The position numbers and the translations under genes are program-made. A stretch of DNA of 64,000 nucleotides from Changchengzhania lutea (GTDB lineage: Bacteria; Bacteroidota; Bacteroidia; Flavobacteriales; Flavobacteriaceae). The stretch lies in contig NZ_CP039456.1 in the NCBI RefSeq assembly GCF_006974145.1, positions 744,001 to 808,000 of the forward strand. Reading direction: 5' to 3'. Below the pieces are notes generated by a model. It saw nothing but the letters and a program-made list of their open reading frames with translations, made no database searches and was not told the DNA's origin. Positions 1-7,116 of this stretch are shown piece by piece. How positions within the stretch are numbered: position 1 is the stretch's first letter; every line of letters begins with the position of its first letter.

Positions 1-155
1 CGATAAGATAAGCCAGGGATTCCTGTACGAACGGAATAACCTTTTGTGCTTATACTTCCTCGTTTTGTTCTGTAACTTGAAGTAATACTAGATTTACTAA
101 TGTTTACGCCAAGGTTTTTACCTAGTTTTACTCTTTTATTGAATCTAAATGACAT
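1..155 (-). CDS. DUF4236-domain protein, N-terminal part (runs off left edge)
   Basis: Reading leftward from the ATG at 155 gives 51 codons with no stop before the window edge. The start MSFRFNKRVKLGKNLGVNIS, followed by an SIT..YRTKRGSISTKGYSVRTG pattern and GIPGLSY, matches the short glycine/serine-rich DUF4236 repeat module (typical start: GFRFRKSIKLGPGVRLNLSK). The function of the family is unknown; the domain often sits at the N-terminus of small membrane proteins. The stop of the upstream lipoprotein gene is only 2 bp away, so this is the last visible gene of the operon that starts near 3525. The C-terminal part is not in the window. Confidence 0.75.
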   Translation of the reverse strand, partial: MSFRFNKRVKLGKNLGVNISKSSITSSYRTKRGSISTKGYSVRTGIPGLSY

Positions 156-157
156 AG

Positions 158-1084
158 TTATTTGTTTAGAATAAAATTGAAAATTATCTTTTCTATATTT
201 GAAGGTAAGTCTGAGTTTTTAATTTTTGGTTTTTTTACTCCCATAGATTGAAGCCAATTGTACCAATAGGCTTCAATAATATCTTGAGCATAGGGATGTT
301 TTGAATTTTGATTTTCAATGCCAATAACCAGTACTTCTAAATCATTTAGATTTTTGTTAGCTGGTATAAAACCTAGGTTACGTTTTTCCATGATTTCTTT
401 CCAATTGGGAGTGTTTAATGCTAATTTTGATAAGTATTGAGGCGTTAAATAAGAGGTTTGGTTTTTGTTATTCCGTATAGATTTTTCGTGATACATATAG
501 CCATCCGTAAGGATAACCAATATGTTTCTGCGACACCTTTCTATGCAATAATCTTTTACATGATCTTTAAAAAAACGCCAGGTATCTGAACCAGGATAGC
601 CTCCTTTTTTAAAAGATAATCTTGCTTGGTTATAAATTAAAGAAGGGGTATTTTCATAAAGGCTAACAGTTTTTGGCATCCATTCTTTTTTTGAAACCCC
701 TTTGATATATGAAATTTTTAACTGATTTGATATTTGATTTATTTTGGGGTCTTTAGGAACCGGTTCAAAAAACACCTCCATTTTATCATAAAGTAACCCA
801 AGTTTTTTGCTTTTAATATGAGTGTTGAATGCTTTTGCTAAAGATAGAATATAAGCAGAATCTTTAGCTTGTTGGTTTGGCAAGTCAATTCTATCAGAAA
901 GGTCTAAAAGAATACTAATATTTAGATTTTCTTGTTTTCGTGTCAACAAATAATCGGGGCAATCATTTTTAGCATGTATTTTTTGATTTTTATCAGATGT
1001 AAGGTCTTTAGACTTTTCTTTTTTATCATTGCTACATGAAACAAAGAAAATCAATATACAACTAGTAAGGATTACTTTTTTCAT
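158..1084 (-). CDS. vWA-like lipoprotein
   Basis: 308-aa protein. I chose the start at 1084 because it gives a textbook lipoprotein signal (MKKVILTSCILIFFVSCSND, lipobox ending in Cys-17). An earlier in-frame start at 1162 would bury the signal and overlap the upstream gene by about 75 bp. The mature part carries ISILLDLSDRID near residue 55 and ILVILTDGYMY near residue 190. These have the look of the first MIDAS strand (DxS) and the later Asp loop of a von Willebrand factor A fold, although the first motif is DLSDR rather than a perfect DxSxS. Metal and ligand binding on the periplasmic side are inferred. It is the fifth gene of a tightly packed operon, 1 bp after the coiled-coil membrane protein gene. 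Confidence 0.7.
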   Translation of the reverse strand: MKKVILTSCILIFFVSCSNDKKEKSKDLTSDKNQKIHAKNDCPDYLLTRKQENLNISILLDLSDRIDLPNQQAKDSAYILSLAKAFNTHIKSKKLGLLYDKMEVFFEPVPKDPKINQISNQLKISYIKGVSKKEWMPKTVSLYENTPSLIYNQARLSFKKGGYPGSDTWRFFKDHVKDYCIERCRRNILVILTDGYMYHEKSIRNNKNQTSYLTPQYLSKLALNTPNWKEIMEKRNLGFIPANKNLNDLEVLVIGIENQNSKHPYAQDIIEAYWYNWLQSMGVKKPKIKNSDLPSNIEKIIFNFILNK

Positions 1085-1085
1085 T

Positions 1086-2381
1086 TTATAGGGTTTTTGT
1101 GAATACGGTGTTTTGATAATCAGGTCGAACACCAACAGCATTAAGATGAAGTTTATACACATTAATGCATTCTGTAATTAGTTTATCCTCTTCAGGCTTT
1201 GCAATTCGTAATTGCTCACCTATAAAAGTTAACCAACCCTGCAAATATTCAGAGGCATATAACTTGTATTCTGCCGTTGGAATAATCGTACCGTCTATAA
1301 TGCTTTGTAGTTCATTAATTCGGCCATTGGCGGCTGAAACTTTTTCTTTTATAGTTCTGATTAAAGACTTTAATTCATCTATTTTGGCTGTGTTGTCGTG
1401 TATTTGTTCTCGATGAATTTCAATTTGTTCATGACGTTTTCGAATCGCATTTTTGACTTTATCTTTTTCTTTATTTTCTTCCATTACAAAATCGAAAATA
1501 AAGCCCCAAATTAGGTAAGCTATAAACCCTAAAAAGATAATTAACCAGAACTCCTGGCTTTGCATAGCTTCGGAGAAGCCAAATGTGGCATTTTCATCTA
1601 CCACGTTTAGTTCCCATAGTTTTTTCTCCACAAAAAAGGCAAGTAAAACATCAAAAGCTAAGGTTGCTAAAACGACTCCAGCAAGTTTAAAATAGGATAT
1701 TAGTTTTTTCTTTTGATAAAACATATGGATAAGGTATCCTAATCCTATAAAAATAAATGGAGCAAATATGACGGTTGCTAATGCTTGAAACCCATCTTCT
1801 GCGGCCAATAAAATGGCATTTGGTACATACCACCGCAGATCGTCATAAGTAAATTGTTTTTCCATGGCAGAATAAACAACAGAAGCATAAAACATAAATA
1901 GATATACTGTTATGGGGATTAAGACAGTGAGGCCAATCCAAAATTTTGCAGAGGCACCTTTTTTTGCAGGAACGCCATATATTTCAGGGTTTAAGGGCAA
2001 GTCTGTAATCTCAAACTTTAACTCTTTTATATTATCTTTTATGTCTTGATTCTTATCTTCCTTTTGTTTAATGTTTTCATTTGCATTATCAATGGCTACT
2101 TGAAACCCTTTAATTTCTGATTCTTTAGCACGCTGTTCTTGAAAATACGGTCGTTTTAACTCTTCTTGCTTATGGTTTAATTCTTTTTCCTCATTCTCGA
2201 ACTTAGCATATACAGCATCTAAACAAATGGCGAGAGTTTGGGAATTACCCATATTTCTCGAACTATGACGAAACCCTGTTTCGTGATATGTTCGCTTTCT
2301 TACTTCTTGTGGAACCTCCTCATCGTTTATTTTTGATAAGAATTCTTTAGGCTTTAATTGTATTAAGTTTTTGAATCCCAT
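1086..2381 (-). CDS. Coiled-coil membrane protein of unknown function
   Basis: 431 aa, family not recognised. Order seen: about 60 residues of soluble N-terminus; a charged heptad-rich coiled coil (about 65-125); four hydrophobic segments (about 147-168, 200-222, 230-252 and 278-298); a second Glu/Lys/Ile-rich coiled coil (about 303-360); and a short C-terminal domain. The pattern suggests an inner-membrane protein with two cytoplasmic coiled coils that could pair with each other or with a partner. The neighbours are a TerB-like protein (2 bp upstream) and a vWA-like lipoprotein (1 bp downstream), which is the gene company typical of ter-type stress modules. The exact role cannot be read from the sequence. 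Confidence 0.7.
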   Translation of the reverse strand: MGFKNLIQLKPKEFLSKINDEEVPQEVRKRTYHETGFRHSSRNMGNSQTLAICLDAVYAKFENEEKELNHKQEELKRPYFQEQRAKESEIKGFQVAIDNANENIKQKEDKNQDIKDNIKELKFEITDLPLNPEIYGVPAKKGASAKFWIGLTVLIPITVYLFMFYASVVYSAMEKQFTYDDLRWYVPNAILLAAEDGFQALATVIFAPFIFIGLGYLIHMFYQKKKLISYFKLAGVVLATLAFDVLLAFFVEKKLWELNVVDENATFGFSEAMQSQEFWLIIFLGFIAYLIWGFIFDFVMEENKEKDKVKNAIRKRHEQIEIHREQIHDNTAKIDELKSLIRTIKEKVSAANGRINELQSIIDGTIIPTAEYKLYASEYLQGWLTFIGEQLRIAKPEEDKLITECINVYKLHLNAVGVRPDYQNTVFTKTL

Positions 2382-2383
2382 AA

Positions 2384-2791
2384 TTAGTTTTTTAGTTCAA
2401 TTAAAATATCTTGTTTACTTCTATTGGCCTTAACAGCTTCAATGAGATGGTTTGCTAATGGTTTTATGTTTTCATCCATAAACCCAAAGAGTTTTATATA
2501 TTTTTCTAAAGCCATTTGTTCGTCTTCAGTTACAACGCCATCTGCCCATATCATAATAGCAAAATCGCATAGGAATATGAGTTTCTCATTAATATCTTCA
2601 GGAATAAGATTATTGGTGTCTAGCGGATGTAATAAGATCTCATCCAAATACTCTTTAGAAACCCCACGTTCTTCTGCAAACTCGTATAACATTTTAATTT
2701 CTAAAGCACTAAATTCACCATCAGAAAGTGCGATTTGATATAATCTTAAAAAATGACTTTTTAGAACAGCTGATATTTTTATTTTTTCCAT
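2384..2791 (-). CDS. TerB-like protein
   Basis: 135-aa all-helical soluble protein. Two acidic signatures, ALSDGEFSALE near residue 20 and WADGVVTEDE near residue 97, match the repeated D-G-x-hydrophobic-x-x-x-E pattern of TerB/DjlA-type domains, where the acidic residues can bind metal. TerB proteins are linked to tellurite resistance and more generally to membrane-associated stress systems that contain vWA proteins. That fits the vWA-like lipoprotein two genes downstream. It lies 11 bp after the upstream gene and 2 bp before the coiled-coil membrane protein, so it is certainly co-transcribed. Family assignment is by motif only. Confidence 0.75.
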   Translation of the reverse strand: MEKIKISAVLKSHFLRLYQIALSDGEFSALEIKMLYEFAEERGVSKEYLDEILLHPLDTNNLIPEDINEKLIFLCDFAIMIWADGVVTEDEQMALEKYIKLFGFMDENIKPLANHLIEAVKANRSKQDILIELKN

Positions 2792-2802
2792 AATAAGTTG
2801 AT

Positions 2803-3174
2803 TTAAAGGATTCGATCACGTCGGTATTTTTTCTCTTCTTTTTTTTGAATTATGACCTTTTCTGTTTTGGGTTTATTGGTAATAATTTCTATAAGAAATA
2901 GTAGGCCAGTTATTATGTCCAGAGGCATCCATAAAACCTTTTTATAAAGGTAAATGGGAAAAATAGGATTGAATAAGATGGCAACAATCAGAAATAGCAA
3001 TACCCAATAGGTAGTTGCTATATTTTTAAAAATGACTAAAACAGCTCCGATAGAAACGACTGTGCGTAGTAGCCAGTAATATTCTCTTGGCGCCTTTAAT
3101 ACTGCCATAAAAAGTAGTATTGCACAAATAACAGATATAATTCGTACTGTACTATGGAAGATTTTAGTGCTCAT
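2803..3174 (-). CDS. Small membrane protein, DUF6804-like
   Basis: 123 aa with about four hydrophobic helices in the first 95 residues and a strongly basic, charged tail (KPKTEKVIIQKKEEKKYRRD). The FNPI...WMPLDIITG stretch resembles the small DUF6804 membrane proteins of Bacteroidota; that assignment is from memory and should be checked. Second gene of the operon, 9 bp after the YegP-like gene and 11 bp before the TerB-like gene. Probably an inner-membrane component of the same module. Confidence 0.6.
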   Translation of the reverse strand: MSTKIFHSTVRIISVICAILLFMAVLKAPREYYWLLRTVVSIGAVLVIFKNIATTYWVLLFLIVAILFNPIFPIYLYKKVLWMPLDIITGLLFLIEIITNKPKTEKVIIQKKEEKKYRRDRIL

Positions 3175-3183
3175 TTGAAATCT

Positions 3184-3525
3184 TTAAGCAGTAGTTAAAT
3201 CATAAGTTTCTGCGATAGAGGCATTTGTCTTTACTGATGTAATTCCATTATCTCTAGCTTGTGTTGAATTATACATTTCGCTTTTACCTATTGTTTCTCC
3301 ATTTGTGGCTTTTAGAACAAAAAAGTACTTGCCATTCGTAGCAACCTTTTTTTTATAATTACTATCTTCTGGTGCATGTGCTTTTACCGAAGTAATACCT
3401 GATTTACAACTTTGCTTTGAGGCATACATTTGACTCGTTAAAACAACTTCTCCATTTCCTGCTTTAAGGTTAAAATAGAATTTGTCGTTAGTACTGTTTT
3501 CAATTTCGAATTTTGGTTGTCCCAT
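3184..3525 (-). CDS. YegP-like protein (two DUF1508 repeats)
   Basis: 113 aa made of two copies of the DUF1508 unit, residues about 4-53 and 58-107. Each copy has a KFYFNLKA / KYFFVLKA strand, an N-G-E turn, S-x-M-Y, and a closing GITSVK. This is the usual size and duplicated build of YegP, a small cytoplasmic protein of unknown biochemical role, often stress-induced. It is the first gene of the leftward operon and carries the operator/promoter at 3553-3597. The A-rich leader between the -7 box and the ATG closely matches that of the 56-aa gene at 3637-3807. Confidence 0.85.
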   Translation of the reverse strand: MGQPKFEIENSTNDKFYFNLKAGNGEVVLTSQMYASKQSCKSGITSVKAHAPEDSNYKKKVATNGKYFFVLKATNGETIGKSEMYNSTQARDNGITSVKTNASIAETYDLTTA

Positions 3526-3552
3526 TATTATGTGTTTAAATTATTAATACTT

Positions 3553-3597
3553 CAAATCTAAACCCATTAGAAGACAAGTCCTTACAGATATCTGTAA
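3553..3597 (-). promoter_or_regulatory. Promoter with palindromic operator, copy A (YegP operon)
   Basis: A perfect 16-bp palindrome TTACAGATATCTGTAA lies at 3582-3597, followed 21 bp downstream on the minus strand by TAGATTTG (3553-3560), a match to the Bacteroidota -7 box TAnnTTTG. The palindrome is 57 bp upstream of the YegP-like start and its centre falls near -41 from the expected start of transcription, a class-II activator position. The spacing and flanks are repeated exactly at copy B. Confidence 0.75.
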
Positions 3598-3601
3598 AGA
3601 A

Positions 3602-3631
3602 AAAGAGGCTGTCTTTTCGGACAGCCTCTTT
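3602..3631 (-). terminator. Rho-independent terminator of the 56-aa gene
   Basis: A 12-bp perfect stem (3602-3613 with 3620-3631) with a 6-nt loop, followed on the minus strand by a T-rich stretch. It closes the 56-aa gene and separates it from the YegP operon promoter. Confidence 0.85.
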
Positions 3632-3636
3632 AATTT

Positions 3637-3807
3637 TTAAGCATAAGAAATTAGCTTCCAAATAACAGCTTTACCGTTGTAAGGAGGAAATGTTTCTCCT
3701 TTAGATAAAGGAATAGTTGTGGAAGGTGAGCTTTGAGATTCCCAAACTCCTGACTCAGGACATTTCTCTCCTGTTTTTTTAGTTGTTCCTAATGGTGTTT
3801 TTGCCAT
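3637..3807 (-). CDS. 56-aa protein with YjzC-like pattern
   Basis: Short gene that starts MAKTPLGTTKKTGEKCPESG and ends GKAVIWKLISYA. The pattern G-E-K-C-P-x-S-G-x-W ... K-G-E-x-F-P-P-Y ... W-K recalls the tiny YjzC-type proteins of firmicutes and similar unannotated proteins of Bacteroidota. No catalytic motif is visible. It has its own promoter with the same palindromic operator as the YegP operon (copy B), and a strong terminator follows it. The coding claim rests on codon pattern, size, regulated promoter and terminator; the function is unknown. It lies directly downstream of the response regulator gene. Confidence 0.8.
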   Translation of the reverse strand: MAKTPLGTTKKTGEKCPESGVWESQSSPSTTIPLSKGETFPPYNGKAVIWKLISYA

Positions 3808-3834
3808 GATATATATTTTAAATTAATAATACCC

Positions 3835-3885
3835 CAAAGCTAAGTTCATAAAACAACAACCCCTTACAGATATCTGTAAGGGGTT
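3835..3885 (-). promoter_or_regulatory. Promoter with palindromic operator, copy B (56-aa gene)
   Basis: The 16-bp core TTACAGATATCTGTAA is at 3864-3879, extended to a 28-bp perfect palindrome (3858-3885). TAGCTTTG (3835-3842, minus strand) is the -7 box. Distances are identical to copy A: 21 bp from core to -7 box, 28 bp from -7 box to ATG, 57 bp from core to ATG. The 28-bp version could also work as a terminator for the response regulator gene. Confidence 0.75.
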
Positions 3886-3917
3886 GAAATTATTAAAATG
3901 AGAATATGCTTATATAT

Positions 3918-4583
3918 CTAAATCAGCCCATCTCTTGCGAGTATGGCAATAAGTTGCGTGGTGTTTTTAGCACCAAAATTATCAAATAATTTACTTACTC
4001 TTTTGTCGATGGTACTTTCGCTATTTGGTGTAATATTATTTTGTTTAAATTTTTCTGCAATTTCTTTTTTACTTAAACCATTTGCTAATTCTGTTAAAAT
4101 TGAGACGTCGAACTCATCCAATTCAATCACATTTTGGTTTGAAGTCATATTTATTTGTGGAGATAGGTAGATGTTATTCTGATAAACCTCAAGTATAGCA
4201 GTTGTTAATTCATTTAAACTATGCCGCCCTTTACAAACATAGCCATCAATGTTTTGTTCTTTAAAAAGCGATTTCACTTTTGAAGGGCTCTCTTCCATAG
4301 AATTTACAATAACTTTTATGGAAGGCTGTATGGTTTTTACAGCTTTTATAAGGTCTACACCCGAGGTGAGTTTGCGGTCTACATGATTTTCTTTAAATAA
4401 AAGATCTGTAATTAACAATTCAAAAGGCGTTCCATTAGCATGTGCTACTTTAATCCTATTAAAGGCTTTGTCACAGTAGAGTTCTTCTTGTAATTCGTGG
4501 ATATTCAGCTTATTTGATAATGCACTAACAATGCCAGCATTTGTATCTTGAAAATCTTCAGCAATCAAAACTTTTTTAAACAT
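3918..4583 (-). CDS. LuxR/NarL-type response regulator
   Basis: 221-aa transcription factor. N-terminal receiver: acidic pair E9-D10 and phospho-acceptor Asp-60 in LLITDLL. C-terminal helix-turn-helix (about 155-221) with LTELANGLSKKEIAEKF and a recognition region around STIDKRVSKLFDNFGAKN. This resembles the NarL type, with a slightly longer turn (KQNNITPNS). It lies 12 bp after the TPR histidine kinase gene, its likely phospho-donor. NarL-type dimers bind palindromes, so the two matched palindromes just downstream (3582-3597 and 3864-3879) are its most likely targets; that link is inference. Confidence 0.88.
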   Translation of the reverse strand: MFKKVLIAEDFQDTNAGIVSALSNKLNIHELQEELYCDKAFNRIKVAHANGTPFELLITDLLFKENHVDRKLTSGVDLIKAVKTIQPSIKVIVNSMEESPSKVKSLFKEQNIDGYVCKGRHSLNELTTAILEVYQNNIYLSPQINMTSNQNVIELDEFDVSILTELANGLSKKEIAEKFKQNNITPNSESTIDKRVSKLFDNFGAKNTTQLIAILARDGLI

Positions 4584-4595
4584 TATAGAAGCTTT

Positions 4596-6536
4596 TTAAT
4601 AGGGGGTTTTAATTTCGGCTTTAAATCCTTTTTCTTTATCAGTTTCAAATATAATAGTTCCTCCAATGGCTTGAATACGCTTTTCTGTATTTCGTAGTCC
4701 GTTTTTAGTACGCATGGCTATTTTTGAAGCACCTACACCATTGTCTGAATAATTAATTTGTAAGCCATCGGATAATGACTTAAACGCAATTTTAACTGCT
4801 GTGGCATTACTGTGTTTTAACATGTTTATCATTAATTCTCTTAAAACTTTATACAAAACGGTTTTACTTAAATCATTTATGGTAGACCAGTCTATAGATT
4901 TACTTCCAGTAGAATATAATTTAACCTGTGTTGAAGTATATAGACTAAGCATGTCAAAGAGTTCATTTTTATAGTTTTTCCCAGTATCAATTTCGTTTAT
5001 TTCTCTAGAAAAATCACGACTTTGATTGTAAAGTTCATCTAGAGTATCTAGCAATATAGATTTATCTGAATCGTTTTGAACCAGAAGCATGGAGTGGTTT
5101 ATTTTAGCACCAAAATCGTCATGTAGTTTTCTAGATAATTCAGCTTCTGTACTATATATAGTTTCTAGTTTTTCTAATTCATTTTGTTGCTTTAAAACCT
5201 CTGCGCGTCTTTTAAAAAAATAAATAGCAAAAGCTATGGTTATACAGGCAAGTATAAAAGCAGACAAATAAATTATTTTGGTATGACGCTCTTTGGTATA
5301 TGCCAAATCTTTCTCTGCTTTTTCTTTTTGTAAACGTAGTATAGATTCTTGTTTTTGCTTATCATCATATTTATACTTAGCAAACTGCGTTTTTACTTTT
5401 AGTTCTTGAGCATAAAGACTGTCTTGTAAAAAGACATAACGATCACGCAATTCTACATTTTTTGGGTAGAGTTTCATCAAGAATTTAACAGCATCCTTTT
5501 CGGCTCTTGGTATCTTTAAATCTTTTGATAAACGAATAACAGAATCGAAATATGCTGAAGCTCTCATTCTATTGTTCTTAGAATAAAACTCTCCTAAATG
5601 TGTGTAACTGGCTATTTGACCACGTTTGTCATTGTTTTTGACTCTTACGTTTAGTGCTTCTAGGAAAGGTTTTCCTGTTTTATTTTTACCAGAAAGCCAT
5701 TTTACATAAGCTAAATTGTCTATTATTCTTGCGTGTTTTTTTTCATTATTTAGTATTAGCGAATCTTTAATGATACTTTCTAGAATTGAAATAGCGTTTT
5801 TATTTAGTTTATTATCTATGTACGTTACTGCTAAGTTGTTTTGGTAGGCCAGTTTGTCTTTTCTAGATAATGTGATTTTTATAGCTTTGTTATAGAAGTT
5901 TATGGCATCACTATAATTAAGTAGTTTTCTGTGGTTAGTAGCTAAAGCATTATATGATGAAGCGATGTATTTGATGTCTTTTTTTGGATGTAAAAATTGT
6001 AAAGCTTCAGTTATGGTTTCCTTGCTTCCAAAAAAATCGCTTTGGTTTTGTTGTATAAGGCCCATACTTATTAGCCGTTTTCCAACTTGGCTGCTATCAT
6101 GAATATTTAAAAAGTGAGTTTTAGATATGTTATAATGATAAAAAGAACTATCTGAAAGATTAGTTATTTCGTCGTAATAATATCCTAATAAATAATTTGA
6201 TTTTCCTAAATAAAATTGATTATTAATTTTTTTTGAATGTTTTTTTAAGATTCTACTATATTGAAAAAGGCTGTCATATTCTTTTGAAGATAAGTGTATA
6301 ACTCCTTTTAAATATAATATTCTCAGGAATAAGGTATCTCTTGCTCCCTTTTTAACTAGACTAAAAGATTTATTAATAGCTCTATACCTTTCAAGTAGGG
6401 GGATGTTTTTGTTTTTGGCAATTTTATAATAATCATTAATATCTGTATTACCATTATCAATGGTTTTTGAATTTATTTTAGTATTATCACAACATAAAAA
6501 TAAAAAGACAATAGAAAATATTAAAATTTTACTCAT
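4596..6536 (-). CDS. TPR histidine kinase (HisKA_3 type)
   Basis: 646 aa. Order seen: a lipoprotein-like signal (MSKILIFSIVFLFLCC); a long sensor of TPR-like helical repeats (about 60-380) with repeated A-x-Y patterns; a coiled coil; one membrane helix (about 408-428, IIYLSAFILACITIAFAIYF); a second coiled coil; then the HisKA_3 phosphorylation site LSRKLHDDFGAKI and an HATPase_c domain (SDNGVG near residue 605, C-terminal KGFKAEI). This architecture is typical of Bacteroidota sensor kinases that pair with LuxR-type regulators. The regulator gene follows after 12 bp. The signal it senses is unknown; the 51-aa lipoprotein gene immediately upstream is a possible partner. Confidence 0.88.
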   Translation of the reverse strand: MSKILIFSIVFLFLCCDNTKINSKTIDNGNTDINDYYKIAKNKNIPLLERYRAINKSFSLVKKGARDTLFLRILYLKGVIHLSSKEYDSLFQYSRILKKHSKKINNQFYLGKSNYLLGYYYDEITNLSDSSFYHYNISKTHFLNIHDSSQVGKRLISMGLIQQNQSDFFGSKETITEALQFLHPKKDIKYIASSYNALATNHRKLLNYSDAINFYNKAIKITLSRKDKLAYQNNLAVTYIDNKLNKNAISILESIIKDSLILNNEKKHARIIDNLAYVKWLSGKNKTGKPFLEALNVRVKNNDKRGQIASYTHLGEFYSKNNRMRASAYFDSVIRLSKDLKIPRAEKDAVKFLMKLYPKNVELRDRYVFLQDSLYAQELKVKTQFAKYKYDDKQKQESILRLQKEKAEKDLAYTKERHTKIIYLSAFILACITIAFAIYFFKRRAEVLKQQNELEKLETIYSTEAELSRKLHDDFGAKINHSMLLVQNDSDKSILLDTLDELYNQSRDFSREINEIDTGKNYKNELFDMLSLYTSTQVKLYSTGSKSIDWSTINDLSKTVLYKVLRELMINMLKHSNATAVKIAFKSLSDGLQINYSDNGVGASKIAMRTKNGLRNTEKRIQAIGGTIIFETDKEKGFKAEIKTPY

Positions 6537-6564
6537 CGTAATAAATTTTCTATAAATCTAATAA

Positions 6565-6595
6565 AAAAAGACTGTCTTTTTGAGACAGTCTTTTT
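6565..6595 (-). terminator. Terminator after the 51-aa lipoprotein gene
   Basis: A 13-bp perfect stem (6565-6577 with 6583-6595), 5-nt loop, A-rich before and T-rich after on both strands. It sits between the 51-aa lipoprotein and the kinase gene, so the kinase is transcribed either by readthrough or from a promoter not recognised here. Confidence 0.85.
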
Positions 6596-6610
6596 CATAA
6601 TTAAAAATTG

Positions 6611-6766
6611 TTAATCATCTTCAGGAGATGGTTTTACTTGCTCATCATCACCTTCTGTAGCGTGAGTATCATAAAGATCATCTGTTTCAGAAATTGATTC
6701 ACCTGTGCAAGAAAAGAAAGACATACTTAAAACTAGTGCCATTAAGGCTATGGTTATTTTTTTCAT
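6611..6766 (-). CDS. 51-aa lipoprotein
   Basis: A tiny secreted protein: signal MKKITIALMALVLSMSFFSC with a lipobox Cys at position 20, then about 31 mature residues that are highly acidic (TDDLYDTHATEGDDEQ, ending PSPEDD). No domain. Its own terminator follows at 6565-6595, and the histidine kinase gene comes next in the same direction. A small acidic surface peptide before a sensor kinase could be a ligand or an accessory protein; that is speculation. The clear signal peptide, good start and terminator support a real gene. Confidence 0.75.
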   Translation of the reverse strand: MKKITIALMALVLSMSFFSCTGESISETDDLYDTHATEGDDEQVKPSPEDD

Positions 6767-7116
6767 AATTTAAAAATTTTGGAATTAAACAAAGGAGTGG
6801 CTGTCCAGGGTTTTCCCAGATTTGTTTTTTATTAATCAGCCACCCGTGAGTGTTTGGAGTACTCCGTTGTTTTTTGAGAAGTAAAATTGTAATGCAGCAG
6901 TACTTAACTACTTCTCAATGCGTTAATTACCGCTGCATTACAGGTTTTCGTAACAACTAGTTTTGTACATTTGTTATGTTAGCAATGCATAACAAGAACC
7001 AGCCGATAGGACAAAATTAATTGAGTTTAAAAGCAGTAGCTATAGATGATTCCAGATATTCCAATAGTTCTTGAGAATTCCATGAAAATTCCAATAATTC
7101 TAACCAAATCATTGAA
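6767..7116. other. 350-bp intergenic region with interleaved inverted repeats
   Basis: No gene seen. Two perfect inverted repeats are interleaved: A 6874-6883 with A' 6909-6918 (10 bp), and B 6888-6898 with B' 6932-6942 (11 bp), in the order A-B-A'-B'. Other short repeats are GTGGCTG/CAGCCAC (6797-6803, 6837-6843), the palindrome GGAGTACTCC (6856-6865) and TTGTTATG/CATAACAA (6971-6978, 6988-6995). Several ATTCCA boxes occur just before the 7117 gene (7047-7097). It could hold a structured RNA or regulatory sites. Confidence 0.55.

Noticed and set aside
1085-1162. 26-residue N-terminal extension of the vWA-like lipoprotein
   Set aside because: Would hide a perfect lipoprotein signal and overlap the preceding gene.
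3579-3600. Operator copy A as a terminator
   Set aside because: The palindrome has no loop or T-run and lies in promoter position upstream of the YegP-like gene.
6961-7000. Integron attC-like sequence (TTGTTATG ... CATAACAA)
   Set aside because: Only an 8-bp inverted repeat; the consensus GTTRRRY/RYYYAAC bases do not match.
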